Assembly: GCF_037572775.1 (NCBI RefSeq)
Contig: NZ_JBBHKA010000001.1
Location: 310,001-374,000 of the forward strand
Length of the DNA: 64,000 bases
Direction: 5' to 3'
From: Ramlibacter sp. PS4R-6
GTDB taxonomy: Bacteria > Pseudomonadota > Gammaproteobacteria > Burkholderiales > Burkholderiaceae_C
A model generated the notes under the pieces. That model worked only from the letters and a program-made list of their open reading frames with translations. It ran no database searches and was not told where the DNA came from. The translations under genes and the position numbers were made by a program. The first letter of the stretch is position 1. Every line of letters begins with the position of its first letter. Of the stretch, positions 16,359 to 31,531 are shown one piece after another.

Positions 16359-17123
16359 ATGACCTCACCGAAACAGCAAGTGCTGGCCCTGCTCAAGGGC
16401 ATCGAGACCGGCGAAACCGCGCCGGCCGCGGCGATCAACCCGTCCAGATACATCCAGCACAACCTCGCGGCGGCGGACGGCCTCGCGGGCTTCGGCGCCC
16501 TGATGGCGCAGCTGCCCCCCGGTTCCGCGCGCGTGAACACCGTGCGTGCGTTCCAGGACGGCGACTTCGTCTTCACGCACACCGACTACGACTTCTTCGG
16601 CCCGAAGATCGGCTTCGACATCTTCCGTTTCGAGGACGGGAAGGTCGTCGAGCACTGGGACAACCTGCAGGACAAGCCCGCCGCGCCCAACCCCAGCGGC
16701 CGCACGATGACCGACGGCCCGGCGCAGGCGCGCGACCTGGCGCAGACCGAGGCCAACAAGCGCCTGGTGCGCGCATTCGTCGACGACATCCTGGTCCACG
16801 GCCGCATGGACCGGCTCGCGGGCTACTTCGACGGCGACCGCTACCTGCAGCACAACCCGCAGGTCGCCGACGGGCTCTCGGGGCTGGGCGCCGCGCTCGA
16901 GGCCATGGCCAAGGCCGGCGTGAGCATGACGTACGAGCGCATCCACCGCGTGCTGGGCGAAGGCGACTTCGTGCTGGTCGTGAGCGAAGGAAGTTTCGCC
17001 GGCCGCCATTCGTCCTTCTACGACCTCTTCCGCGTGCAGGACGGCAAGGTCGCGGAGCACTGGGACACCATCGAGGCGATCCCGCCGCGGGCCGGGTGGA
17101 AGAACGCCAACGGCAAGTTCTGA
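16359..17123 (+). CDS. Tandem NTF2-like (SnoaL-type) protein
   Basis: 254 residues that form two copies of one small domain. Copy one (about 1-115) has INPSRYIQHNLAAADGLAGF and FDIFRFEDGKVVEHWDNLQD. Copy two (about 125-254) has FDGDRYLQHNPQVADGLSGL and YDLFRVQDGKVAEHWDTIEA. This is the SnoaL-like NTF2 fold; single-domain members include cyclases and isomerases, but many have no known reaction. AAGGA lies seven bases before the ATG at 16359; an ATG six bases earlier is too close to it. Divergence from the AraC regulator suggests inducible expression. A GC-rich stem-loop follows at 17150-17178. Confidence 0.85.
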   Translation: MTSPKQQVLALLKGIETGETAPAAAINPSRYIQHNLAAADGLAGFGALMAQLPPGSARVNTVRAFQDGDFVFTHTDYDFFGPKIGFDIFRFEDGKVVEHWDNLQDKPAAPNPSGRTMTDGPAQARDLAQTEANKRLVRAFVDDILVHGRMDRLAGYFDGDRYLQHNPQVADGLSGLGAALEAMAKAGVSMTYERIHRVLGEGDFVLVVSEGSFAGRHSSFYDLFRVQDGKVAEHWDTIEAIPPRAGWKNANGKF

Positions 17124-17149
17124 CGCGTACGCCGCACTCCTACACGCAA

Positions 17150-17178
17150 CGCCGCCGCGCACTGATGCGCCGGCGGCG
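17150..17178. other. GC-rich stem-loop between NTF2-like gene and next gene
   Basis: CGCCGCCGCGCA (17150-17161) can pair with TGCGCCGGCGGCG (17166-17178) across a CTGA loop with one bulge. There is no T run on either strand, so it may be an mRNA 3' stabiliser or a factor-dependent stop. Confidence 0.35.
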
Positions 17179-17199
17179 CGCGCCGCCTAGGCTTGCGGC

Positions 17200-18003
17200 A
17201 TGAAGCGCATCGCCGTTTCGGTGCTCGCCTGCGTGAGCCTGCTGGCAGGGGCCCAGCAACCCAAGCCCGCGGGCACCTCGCTCGGGTCGGTCACGGTCTC
17301 CGGCTCGATGCCGGTGGAGAAGTCGTACCGCAAGATGGTCGAGGGCATGGACCTCTTCGAGCGCCTGAAGCCCGAGTTCGCGCCCCAAGCGCAACTGCGC
17401 TACAAGCTCCTGCCGCGCAAGCCGGGCACGAACATGGACGACGTCCAGCTGGAGGTCGTCGGCAACACCTTCGCCTATCCGGTTGCGGTCGCGCCCGACC
17501 GCACCTTCACGCTGGCGCGCGATGCGAAGGCGATCGCCGAGGATGCGGTGGTATCGCCCAACCGCAAGCGCCTCACCATGACGTGGCGCACTGAGGTCCG
17601 CACGCCGGGCCTGCCCGCGAACACGCGGCGCCTGGGCGACCTGCGGCTGGAGTGCCGCGTGGGCATCCAGGCCAGCCTCGTGTCCAACACCAACCCGCTG
17701 ACGCAGGCGATCTCGGACCTGCTCACCAGCCCCACGCGCTACTGCAGCCAGAAGAATTCCAAGTACCTGTTCTTCGCCGAGCGCGCCCTCTTCTCGGTAA
17801 CGCTCGAAAGCGGCACGCGGCGCGAGGTGCTCGCCATCGACCAGCTGTATGCGAAGGCAAGCGACGACCCGGGCCTCAAGGCCGACCTGCCGTTCTGCGA
17901 CTGCGAGGTGATGCTGGACCGCACCTACTTCCTGCCGCTGGGGGACGCGAGCTGGCCCGACGACACGCGCGTGGTCTTCGAGTTCATGGAGGACGCGCCG
18001 TGA
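17200..18003 (+). CDS. Secreted protein of unknown function
   Basis: 267 residues starting with the signal peptide MKRIAVSVLACVSLLAGAQQ, so it should be periplasmic or on the envelope. The mature part contains LGSVTVSGSMPVEKSYRKMV, a repeated-charge middle (RTFTLARDAKAIAEDAVVSP) and four or five cysteines, including LECRVG, RYCSQKN and FCDCEV, which could form disulphides. I do not recognise the family. Its stop codon overlaps the start of the BamE-like lipoprotein gene, so the two are coupled and may act together in the envelope. Confidence 0.75.
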   Translation: MKRIAVSVLACVSLLAGAQQPKPAGTSLGSVTVSGSMPVEKSYRKMVEGMDLFERLKPEFAPQAQLRYKLLPRKPGTNMDDVQLEVVGNTFAYPVAVAPDRTFTLARDAKAIAEDAVVSPNRKRLTMTWRTEVRTPGLPANTRRLGDLRLECRVGIQASLVSNTNPLTQAISDLLTSPTRYCSQKNSKYLFFAERALFSVTLESGTRREVLAIDQLYAKASDDPGLKADLPFCDCEVMLDRTYFLPLGDASWPDDTRVVFEFMEDAP

Positions 18004-18332
18004 AGGCCGCGCTTGCCGCACTGCCGCTCCTGCTCGGCGGCTGCGCGCTGCTCGGCCCGGGTTCGATCGACGAGTCCGGTCCCGGCGTGATGCGCGGCGC
18101 GGTGGCACCGGCGTCTGCGCAAGCGTCCGTGTCCCCGGGCCAATCGCGCGAGCAGGTTTCCGCGGCGCTCGGCCGTGCCAACGTCATCCGCTTCGACAGC
18201 GGCTGGGAAGTGTGGGTCTACCGCTGGCCGGGCGCCGACCGCAGCACGCGGGGCGCGACGGAGTTCGTCGTGTTGTTCGATGCGAACGGCAACGTGAAGA
18301 AGACCCGGCTGCGCGCGGGCTACCGGTCGTGA
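18000..18332 (+). CDS. Small lipoprotein with BamE/SmpA-like fold
   Basis: The GTG at 18000 overlaps the previous stop (GTGA). The 110-residue product starts MKAALAALPLLLGGCALLG with a lipobox ending in C15. The rest reads SPGQSREQVSAALGRANVIR, then WEVWVYRWPG, then FVVLFDANGNVKKTRLR, which is the small BamE/OmlA-type domain: a helix, then a GxP-like loop and beta strands. True bamE lies elsewhere in related genomes, and this copy is shorter, so I do not assign the symbol. It is likely to be an outer-membrane-anchored partner of the secreted protein encoded just upstream. Confidence 0.75.
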   Translation: MKAALAALPLLLGGCALLGPGSIDESGPGVMRGAVAPASAQASVSPGQSREQVSAALGRANVIRFDSGWEVWVYRWPGADRSTRGATEFVVLFDANGNVKKTRLRAGYRS

Positions 18333-18351
18333 CTACGGCCCGGCGGCATCG

Positions 18352-18359
18352 CGTCCTAC
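18352..18359 (+). promoter_or_regulatory. CGTCCTAC motif before the small gene at 18396
   Basis: One of five intergenic copies of this octamer in the window, each pointing toward a nearby start codon. It lies inside the loop of an inverted repeat with arms CATCGCG (18346...) and CGCGATG (...18372). Confidence 0.3.
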
Positions 18360-18395
18360 GAGTGCCGCGATGTAGCGCTCCTTAACATCCACCGC

Positions 18396-18629
18396 ATGTT
18401 GGAACGCTCGCAACAAGCATTCGAGGCTTGGCGCGCCGCAGACAACGAGGCGCGCGCCAAGGAAGCCCGGCTCGCGCAAGCGTGGCAGGGTTTCTTCGCC
18501 CACGAGTCCCCGGCCCCTCCCGAGAAACTGTTCCTCGAGGTGTCGCGCGCACGCACGCAAGCCAACGCGAAGCTCGCCCAGGCCATCGCCCGCATGGGCG
18601 CGCAACTCAAGGCGGACCACCCGCGCTAG
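18396..18629 (+). CDS. Small charged helical protein, paralogue 1
   Basis: 77 residues without signal peptide or membrane segment. The core QQAFEAWRAADNEARAKEAR is followed by LAQAWQGFF, an APPEKL turn and a second helix ending LAQAIARMG. The next gene on the same strand encodes a protein with the same pattern, which supports both being real. A two-helix hairpin is likely, and a coiled-coil dimer is possible. I do not recognise the family. There is no good ribosome site, but TTAACAT lies just before both starts. Confidence 0.55.
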   Translation: MLERSQQAFEAWRAADNEARAKEARLAQAWQGFFAHESPAPPEKLFLEVSRARTQANAKLAQAIARMGAQLKADHPR

Positions 18630-18646
18630 TTACACGGACGGCGCTC

Positions 18647-18654
18647 CGTCCTAC
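18647..18654 (+). promoter_or_regulatory. CGTCCTAC motif before the small gene at 18686
   Basis: Same octamer, same orientation, 32 bases before the start of the second paralogue. It overlaps the right arm of a GGACGG-CGCT-CCGTCC hairpin (18636-18651), which may end the upstream transcript. Confidence 0.3.
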
Positions 18655-18685
18655 AGCTGAGCTTCACACATCTGATTAACATTGG

Positions 18686-18958
18686 ATGGTGAATTCCAAG
18701 CCCGGCCAAGCCTTCGAGGCCTGGCGCTCCGCGGACAGCGCCGCCCGCAGCGCCGAACAACGACTCCAGGAGGCGTGGTCCAACTACGCGCAGGGGTTGG
18801 CCGCGCCGCCGCCCAACGAGCTCATCCAGGAAGTCGCACAGCTGCGCAAGGTGGCGCACGAAAGGCTGACCGCCGCCATTGCCGTCATCGGCACCGAGGC
18901 GCACGACAATCGCAGCAGCAAGCCCGGTCCGCGCACCGAGCGCCCGTCATCCCGCTGA
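18686..18958 (+). CDS. Small charged helical protein, paralogue 2
   Basis: 90 residues. The core GQAFEAWRSADSAARSAEQR, then LQEAWSNYA, then APPPNELIQEVAQLR and LTAAIAVIG, aligns residue by residue with the 77-residue protein encoded at 18396, sharing QAFEAWR, AD, AR, RL, AW, APP, EV and AIA. A basic tail (SSKPGPRTERPSSR) is added. The shared pattern and the shared upstream CGTCCTAC and TTAACAT elements indicate a tandem duplication of gene plus promoter. The function is unknown. Its end overlaps a convergent small frame by 12 bases. Confidence 0.55.
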   Translation: MVNSKPGQAFEAWRSADSAARSAEQRLQEAWSNYAQGLAAPPPNELIQEVAQLRKVAHERLTAAIAVIGTEAHDNRSSKPGPRTERPSSR

Positions 18959-19183
18959 GGGATTCGCATCCGCCTCGCCGCCCGGCGAACCTCCCACCAG
19001 CCGCCGCCGCCGCTCGATCATCTTGAGCTTGGCCAGTGCCGTCTGCGCGCCATGGCCGCTCCCCTGGTCGTCGGCGACGCGGTGTGCCGAGCGCCGCTCG
19101 CGCCGCGGCAAGCCGGCGGCGCGCGCGTCGTCGCGCTCATGCGGGGCCGCTTCGGCCCGATCCTGGGGTTCCCGTTCCTTCAT
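18947..19183 (-). CDS. Possible small basic protein, pair member A
   Basis: A 78-residue frame with strongly G/C-biased third positions, as expected for a real gene here. It is rich in Arg, Ala and Glu. The segment GSGHGAQTALAKLKMIERRR resembles AVGHGSRSALAEMNRRER in the overlapping upstream frame. There is no convincing ribosome site. It could be a small soluble or nucleic-acid-binding protein, or a spurious frame opposite the end of the gene at 18686. I keep it because of the resemblance to its neighbour. Confidence 0.35.
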   Translation of the reverse strand: MKEREPQDRAEAAPHERDDARAAGLPRRERRSAHRVADDQGSGHGAQTALAKLKMIERRRRLVGGSPGGEADANPSAG

Positions 19184-19337
19184 CGCGTTGTTTCTGTCCC
19201 GATGGCCCCCCATTGCGTTTGTGGACCACGCGCACCTGCGCGGGCTGTGGCTTGCGCTCGCGGCGGTTCATCTCCGCCAGCGCGCTGCGGGATCCATGTC
19301 CCACCGCCGCGCGTCCACGCACTTCGCCGTCCGACAT
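19137..19337 (-). CDS. Possible small basic protein, pair member B
   Basis: A 66-residue frame from ATG 19337, with GGTGG just upstream; an ATG pair at 19349-19352 is an alternative. The first forty codons show the normal G/C third-position bias, while the rest, where it overlaps pair member A, does not. It contains AVGHGSRSALAEMNRRER, similar to the sequence in member A. The function is unknown and the existence of the gene is uncertain. Confidence 0.3.
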   Translation of the reverse strand: MSDGEVRGRAAVGHGSRSALAEMNRRERKPQPAQVRVVHKRNGGPSGQKQRDEGTGTPGSGRSGPA

Positions 19338-19446
19338 GGGGTCCACCATCATGTTGCCGAGGGGTGAAGGCATTGAAGCAAGCAGGCTGCGGCCCCGTCG
19401 TAGGCGACAGCCGATCCTTGGCCGTCGCACTCTGCTTTCAATGCGG

Positions 19447-19454
19447 CGTCCTAC
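19447..19454 (+). promoter_or_regulatory. CGTCCTAC motif upstream of gene at 19532
   Basis: Third intergenic copy of the octamer in this orientation, followed by AGATGTGTCAG. It is 78 bases before the GTG start at 19532. Confidence 0.3.
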
Positions 19455-19531
19455 AGATGTGTCAGCCGCGTCCCTACACCACCGCTGAGCCACCCATGCG
19501 CCAATAGGCGCGCCTGCTCAGGGAAACACGC

Positions 19532-20548
19532 GTGCGCCGCCTACCTTTCTTCGCCCCGCCCGCCCGGCCGGTCCTCTACCTGGGACTCGTCGGCTTCACG
19601 CCGGCCGAAACCCGCCTGATCGAATCGCAACTCGAACTCGCGCCCGTAGGCGGCGTGCACTGGGTCCTGGCGCCGTTCGCCGGCGCCGACGCGTGGATGA
19701 TCAACGGCGCGCGCACGCATGTGCTCGCCCCCGATGAAGTGTGCGTCGCCGCTGCCTCGCCGGCCGAAGATTCCGTGCGCCTGCGCCTGGCCGAGGTCGA
19801 CCGGCCGGTCGCCTTCTCGCGCCCGCTGGCCGACGCGGACTTCGAGCCCGCGTGCACCTTCGAGCTCAGCTCGGTGTCGTCGCTGGTCATCCTGCTGGCG
19901 AAGTTCTCGCAATGGCTGCGCCCGCGCGCGATGCTGCTGGCGCTGGCCGACCTGTTGACCCTGCACGCGGCCAACATCCGCCGCCGCAGCCGCGTGTGGC
20001 ACCTGACCTGCGACAACCGGCTGGTGGGCGTGGTCGACCTGCAGGGTGACATCGGCGTGCTGCCCGATGCGACGCTCGGCGACCTCGCGCGCGCCTCGTG
20101 GCTGCCGCGCCCGGACGCCGCGGGCTACGTGCCCGACAACTTCGCGCGCAAGTCGATCGCGGGCTTGCTGTGGGAGTACGCGGGCCGCACGCAGCGCGAC
20201 CTGCTGCCCGCGCGCTACCGCGAGTCCCCCATCCACCTCAAGCGCGCGCCGCTGCTGGGCTACCGCCTGTTCAACGACGCGCAGCTGTTCGTGCTGCGCG
20301 AACTCGCGCAGGCGCCGCGCACGCTCGCCGAGCTGTGCGCCTCGGCGACCTTCTCAGCGCAGGAGATCGCTCGTGCGCTCGCCGCGTTCTACCTGGTGGG
20401 CTCCGTGACGAGCTCGTCGAAGCGGGCCGACGCCGCCCACCGTGAAAGCGCAGCCAGCGTCTGGCCGTGGTGGATGTCGCAGCAGCCCGAGAGCGTGCCC
20501 GGCGTGCCCGACTTCACCGCGCCCGGCGCGTTGCCGCTCGCGCATTGA
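19532..20548 (+). CDS. Cytoplasmic protein of unknown function, 338 residues
   Basis: The GTG start at 19532 follows AGGGA at about eight bases. The N-terminus (PARPVLYLGLVGFTPAETRL) has the feel of a receiver-like or signalling fold, but no conserved phospho-acceptor pocket can be seen. The C-terminal third (LFVLRELAQAPRTLAELCAS, FSAQEIARALAAFYLVGSV) resembles a winged helix. There is no signal peptide or membrane segment. I do not recognise the family. A CGTCCTAC element lies in the leader. The downstream gene begins 75 bases later on the same strand. Confidence 0.7.
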   Translation: MRRLPFFAPPARPVLYLGLVGFTPAETRLIESQLELAPVGGVHWVLAPFAGADAWMINGARTHVLAPDEVCVAAASPAEDSVRLRLAEVDRPVAFSRPLADADFEPACTFELSSVSSLVILLAKFSQWLRPRAMLLALADLLTLHAANIRRRSRVWHLTCDNRLVGVVDLQGDIGVLPDATLGDLARASWLPRPDAAGYVPDNFARKSIAGLLWEYAGRTQRDLLPARYRESPIHLKRAPLLGYRLFNDAQLFVLRELAQAPRTLAELCASATFSAQEIARALAAFYLVGSVTSSSKRADAAHRESAASVWPWWMSQQPESVPGVPDFTAPGALPLAH

Positions 20549-20623
20549 GCGTTCCCACTCCAAAGAGCCATTGATCGCGGCCGATGCGGCCCGTAGTCTC
20601 GACGCCTTCACGGAGCATCGAGC

Positions 20624-21508
20624 ATGATGGACAGGCGAGCGGCGACAGCGTGGGTGGTTGTGGCGTTGAGCGGCTGCGGCGGCGGCGGTGGTGGTGGCGA
20701 ATCGCCCGCGATCGGCGCGGCCCCGCCAGCACCCGCGCCGGCTCCCACGCCCGCACCCGCGCCCGCTCCGACACCTGCGCCTGCGCCCGCTCCGACACCT
20801 GCGCCTGCGCCCGCGCCCACACCTGCTCCGGCGCCCGCGCCAACTCCCGCGCCTGCACCGGCGCCGACCCCGGCGCCCGCACCCGCCCCCACACCGGCCC
20901 CCGCCCCGACGCCGGCGCCGGCTCCCGCCGCGGGCCTGTCGGCCAACATCGCGCTGTGGGGCGACTCGATCACGGTTCCGGTCTCGCCCAACCTGCAGGC
21001 CATCGTGTCGGGCCGCACGGTGTTCGACGGCAGCGGGATCGCGCAGACCTCGCAGCAGGTGGCCGCCCGTGCGACATCGAACGCCGGCACGCGCTCGTGG
21101 ATCCACGTGATCTGGTGCGGGCACAACAACTTCCTGCTGGGCGGCATCGACCATGTCGTGAGCGACATCTCATCCATCGTGAGCCAGCTGGCCCCGGCCA
21201 ACGGCAACCGCATCGTGATCGTCTCGATGCTCAACGCCGACCGGCCCGCGGGCCTGCGCGGCGGCTCGGAATACAACACCGTGATGTCGATCAACGCGCA
21301 ACTGCAGGCGGCCTACCCGAACTTCTACCTCGATGCGCGCAGCGCGCTCGTCGCGCGCTACAACCCCGCCATCGCGCAGGACGTGATCGACCACAACAAC
21401 GACGTCGTGCCCTCGTCGCTGCGCTACGACGAGATCCATTTCCGCCAGGAAGGCTCGTCCTACGCCGCCCAGCTCATCCGCGATTTCATCGTCGCCAAGG
21501 GCTGGTAA
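20624..21508 (+). CDS. SGNH-hydrolase lipoprotein with Pro-Ala linker
   Basis: 294 residues. The leader ends VVVALSGC with C18 as lipidation site, followed by a run of glycines. Residues about 33-103 are a repetitive PAPAPT linker that would hold the catalytic domain away from the membrane. The domain starts at about 104 and carries SGNH blocks: GDS (113-115), an asparagine pair in WCGHNNF, and DEIHF near the end, giving the Ser-Asp-His triad. The family includes esterases and sugar-O-deacetylases, so action on cell-wall or exopolysaccharide esters is possible, but this is inference. No ribosome site stands out. Confidence 0.8.
   Translation: MMDRRAATAWVVVALSGCGGGGGGGESPAIGAAPPAPAPAPTPAPAPAPTPAPAPAPTPAPAPAPTPAPAPAPTPAPAPAPTPAPAPAPTPAPAPTPAPAPAAGLSANIALWGDSITVPVSPNLQAIVSGRTVFDGSGIAQTSQQVAARATSNAGTRSWIHVIWCGHNNFLLGGIDHVVSDISSIVSQLAPANGNRIVIVSMLNADRPAGLRGGSEYNTVMSINAQLQAAYPNFYLDARSALVARYNPAIAQDVIDHNNDVVPSSLRYDEIHFRQEGSSYAAQLIRDFIVAKGW
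20729..20935 (+). repeat. Degenerate repeat encoding the Pro-Ala linker
   Basis: A GC-rich tandem repeat whose units encode PAPAPT, with several 24-base copies almost identical around 20750-20820. It lies inside the SGNH lipoprotein gene, so linker length may vary between strains through slippage. Confidence 0.8.
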
Positions 21509-21551
21509 ACACACTGGCGCCTCGCGGCGGATGGGCGCACACTCGCGCGCC

Positions 21552-22373
21552 ATGGCCACCGTCACCGACACCGACCGCGTGTTCGCGGGCTCGATCCCGC
21601 AGCTGTACGAGCGGTTCATGGTCCCCATGATCTTCGAGCCCTACGCCGCCGACATGGCACGCGACGCCGCGGCGCTGCGGCCGGCGAAGGTTCTCGAGCT
21701 GGCCGCGGGCACGGGCGTCGTCACGCGGCGCCTCGCGCGCGAGCTGCCGGACGACGTGGCCATCGTCGCCACCGACCTCAACCCCGCCATGCTCGAGGAG
21801 GCCGCGCACGCCGGCACCGCGCGGCCCGTGCAGTGGCGCCCGGCCGACGCGATGCAGCTGCCCTTCGAGGACGCAACGTTCGACGTCGTCGCCTGCCAGT
21901 TCGGCGTCATGTTCTTTCCCGACAAGGCCCGGGCCTTCGCCGAGGCGCGGCGCGTGCTGCGCCCCGGCGGCACGCTCCTGTTCAACGTGTGGGATCGCAT
22001 CGAGGCCAACGAATTCATCACCGTGGTCTGCGGCGCGCTGGATGAATTGTTCCCGGAGAACCCGCCGCGTTTCATGCATCGGGGCCCGCACGGCTACCAC
22101 GACAAGGACACGATCCGCGCCGACCTCGCGCGCGGCGGCTTTCCCTCGGCGCAGGTCGAGACGGTGGCGCATCGCAGCCGCGCCGCACGCGCGCGCGACG
22201 CGGTCACCGGCTACTGCCACGGCTCGCCGCTGCGCAGCGACATCGAGGCGCACGGCCCCGACGCGCTGGCGCGCGCCACGGAAGCCGCGGTGGCGGCGCT
22301 GGAGCAGCGCTTCGGGCGCGGGCCCATCGAAGGCGCGATCCAGGCGCACGTGGTGCGCTCCGCGCGCGGCTAG
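21552..22373 (+). CDS. SAM-dependent class I methyltransferase
   Basis: 273 residues from the ATG at 21552. Motif I is KVLELAAGTGVVTRRLA, with a following acidic residue in VAIVATDLNPAML. DAMQLPFEDATFDVVACQFG and the post-motif RVLRPGGTLLFNVWD are typical of UbiE/Methyltransf_11 enzymes acting on small molecules. The substrate cannot be inferred. The gene ends in a CTAG shared with the convergent kinase gene. No ribosome site stands out; a start seven codons earlier is possible. Confidence 0.85.
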   Translation: MATVTDTDRVFAGSIPQLYERFMVPMIFEPYAADMARDAAALRPAKVLELAAGTGVVTRRLARELPDDVAIVATDLNPAMLEEAAHAGTARPVQWRPADAMQLPFEDATFDVVACQFGVMFFPDKARAFAEARRVLRPGGTLLFNVWDRIEANEFITVVCGALDELFPENPPRFMHRGPHGYHDKDTIRADLARGGFPSAQVETVAHRSRAARARDAVTGYCHGSPLRSDIEAHGPDALARATEAAVAALEQRFGRGPIEGAIQAHVVRSARG

Positions 22374-24097
22374 CGGCTGTCGCGCTTGGCGGTCGCGCGG
22401 TGCGCGGCGCCCAGGGGCTTCACCTCGGCCAGCACCTTCTCCAGTTCGTCGGCGTCGACCGGCTTGACCATGTGGCGGTCGAAGCCCGCGGTGCGGGACT
22501 GCTGCAGGTCCTGTTCCTGCCCCCAGCCGGTGAGCGCCACCAGCACCGGGCGCGACCCGCCGGCCTGCGCGCGGATGCGCTTGCACGCCTCGTAGCCGTT
22601 CAGGCGCGGCATGCCGATGTCGAGGATCACCAGGTCGTACTCCGCGGCCGCCGCGGCCGTCGCAGCCGCTTCGCCGTCGTGCACCTGCGCCACGGTGTGG
22701 CCCATGACCTGCAGCAGCGTGGCCAGGGTCTCCGCCGCGTCGACGTTGTCGTCGGCCACCAGGATGCGCAGCGCCTCGGCGCGCGCCTGTTCGCGCCGCT
22801 CCTTCGGCGCGGCCGCATCGGCGCCCTGCGCCAGCGGCAGCTCCACGTGGAAGCGGCTGCCCTTGCCCAGCCCTTCGCTGTGGGCCTTGACGCTGCCGCC
22901 GTGCATCTGCACCAGGCGCTGCGTCAGCGACAGGCCGATGCCCAGGCCGCCGCGCGAACGCGACAGCGCCGACTCCACCTGCGAGAACATCTCGAACACC
23001 GAATCGAGCTTGTCGGGCGGGATGCCGATGCCGCTGTCGCGCACCGTCACCATGGCCGCGCCGCGCTCGACGTGCACGCCGACCTCGATGCGCCCGCCCG
23101 GGTCGGTGTACTTGCTGGCGTTGTTCAGGAGGTTGACGAAGGCCTGCGCCAGGCGCGTGCGGTCGGCCTCCACGGCCAGCTGCTGGTGGTCGGGCAGCAG
23201 CACCACGAGGTCCTGGTGCGCCGCCTCCACCAGCGGCTTCACGGTCTCGATCGCGTCGCCCAGCACGTCGCCCAGAGACACCTTGTCGCGCTGCAGCTCG
23301 ATGCGGCCCTGGTTGATGCGGCTGACGTCCATCAGGTCGTCGATGAGGCGCGCCAGCGCCGCGACCTGCCGGTCGATCAGCTGGGTGGACCAGGCCACGC
23401 GGTCGGCGTCGCCGCCCTGGCGCTTGAGGATCTCCACCGCGTTGCGCACGGGTGCCAGCGGGTTGCGCAGCTCGTGCGCCAGCGTCGCCAGGAATTCGTC
23501 CTTGCGCCGGTTCGCCTCCATCAGGCGCGCCTCGCTCTGCTGCAGTTCGGCCGTGCGGTCGCGCACGCGCCTGTCCAGCGTGCGGTTCAGCTCGCTCAGC
23601 ATGTCCTGCGCGTTGCGGCGCTCGGCGATCTCGCCGAGCAGCAGGCGGTTGGCGGTTTCCAGCGCGCGGCCCTTGCGGTGCAGCTCGGCGAACACCGCGA
23701 CCTTGCTGCGCAGCACCGCCGGGTTGACGGGCTTGTTCAGGTAGTCCACGGCGCCGCTCACGTAGCCTTCGAGGATGTGCTGGTCCTCGTTGTAGTAGGC
23801 CGTGAGGAAGATGATGGGGATGCGCGCGGTCTTGCGCCGCTCCTTGACCATCTGCGCCACCTCGAAGCCCGACATGCCCGGCATGCGCACGTCGAGGATC
23901 AGCAGCGCGAACTCCTCGGCCATCATCGCCAGCAGGGCCGACTCGCCGGAGCTGGCGCGCACCAGGCGGTAGCCCGGGTCGTCCAGGATGGATTCGAGCG
24001 CCGCGAGGTTCTTCGGCTCGTCGTCGACGATCAGGATGCTGACGGGCACCGATGCGGCGTCCGGCAGCGGCATTCCCGAGGCTGTGGTGTCTTCCAT
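22370..24097 (-). CDS. Hybrid histidine kinase REC-HisKA-HATPase-REC
   Basis: 575 residues and no membrane segment. Order: receiver 1 (about 20-135; phospho-acceptor D69 in LLILDVRMPG), a coiled coil, HisKA with H208 in LAHELRNPL, HATPase with N box near LLNNASKYT and G boxes near RDSGIGIP and GLGIGLS, then receiver 2 (about 444-560; D493 in VILDIGMPRLNG). An N-terminal receiver means its kinase is probably controlled by phosphotransfer from another kinase. The giant poly-HAMP kinase ends 9 bases upstream, so the two are almost certainly cotranscribed and may form a phosphorelay. No DNA-binding output is encoded in the operon. Confidence 0.92.
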   Translation of the reverse strand: MEDTTASGMPLPDAASVPVSILIVDDEPKNLAALESILDDPGYRLVRASSGESALLAMMAEEFALLILDVRMPGMSGFEVAQMVKERRKTARIPIIFLTAYYNEDQHILEGYVSGAVDYLNKPVNPAVLRSKVAVFAELHRKGRALETANRLLLGEIAERRNAQDMLSELNRTLDRRVRDRTAELQQSEARLMEANRRKDEFLATLAHELRNPLAPVRNAVEILKRQGGDADRVAWSTQLIDRQVAALARLIDDLMDVSRINQGRIELQRDKVSLGDVLGDAIETVKPLVEAAHQDLVVLLPDHQQLAVEADRTRLAQAFVNLLNNASKYTDPGGRIEVGVHVERGAAMVTVRDSGIGIPPDKLDSVFEMFSQVESALSRSRGGLGIGLSLTQRLVQMHGGSVKAHSEGLGKGSRFHVELPLAQGADAAAPKERREQARAEALRILVADDNVDAAETLATLLQVMGHTVAQVHDGEAAATAAAAAEYDLVILDIGMPRLNGYEACKRIRAQAGGSRPVLVALTGWGQEQDLQQSRTAGFDRHMVKPVDADELEKVLAEVKPLGAAHRATAKRDSR

Positions 24098-24106
24098 GCG
24101 CCTTCC

Positions 24107-31270
<7,164 letters not shown>

Positions 31271-31362
31271 GGGCTTCGACGCCTCCGGGTTTTTTTGGGA
31301 ATTCGGGACCCGCGGATGGGCAGGCAGAAAGGGCAGTGTCTTCCTCAATTCCCCCAGCGGAC

Positions 31363-31370
31363 GTAGGACG
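31363..31370 (-). promoter_or_regulatory. CGTCCTAC motif upstream of the giant kinase gene
   Basis: Reads GTAGGACG on the plus strand, so it points leftward toward the kinase start 92 bases away. It shares the preceding GGAAT with the copy at 37790. Confidence 0.3.
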
Positions 31371-31531
31371 ATTCCGACAAGCTCTGCCAGCCTACGGCTG
31401 AGCAGCAAGAACCTTTACATAACGTTCTCATGTCCGTCGTCCCGATGCGACGGCCCGGCGTCGGGGCGCTCCTACCCGGCGCGCCGTTGGGGCGTCCCAA
31501 GATGGGTGCGACAAACGAGGCAGTACCCACC

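Noticed and set aside
20729-20935. Short GC-rich repeats considered as a CRISPR or intergenic VNTR
   Set aside because: They are in frame and encode a Pro-Ala linker between lipobox and SGNH domain.
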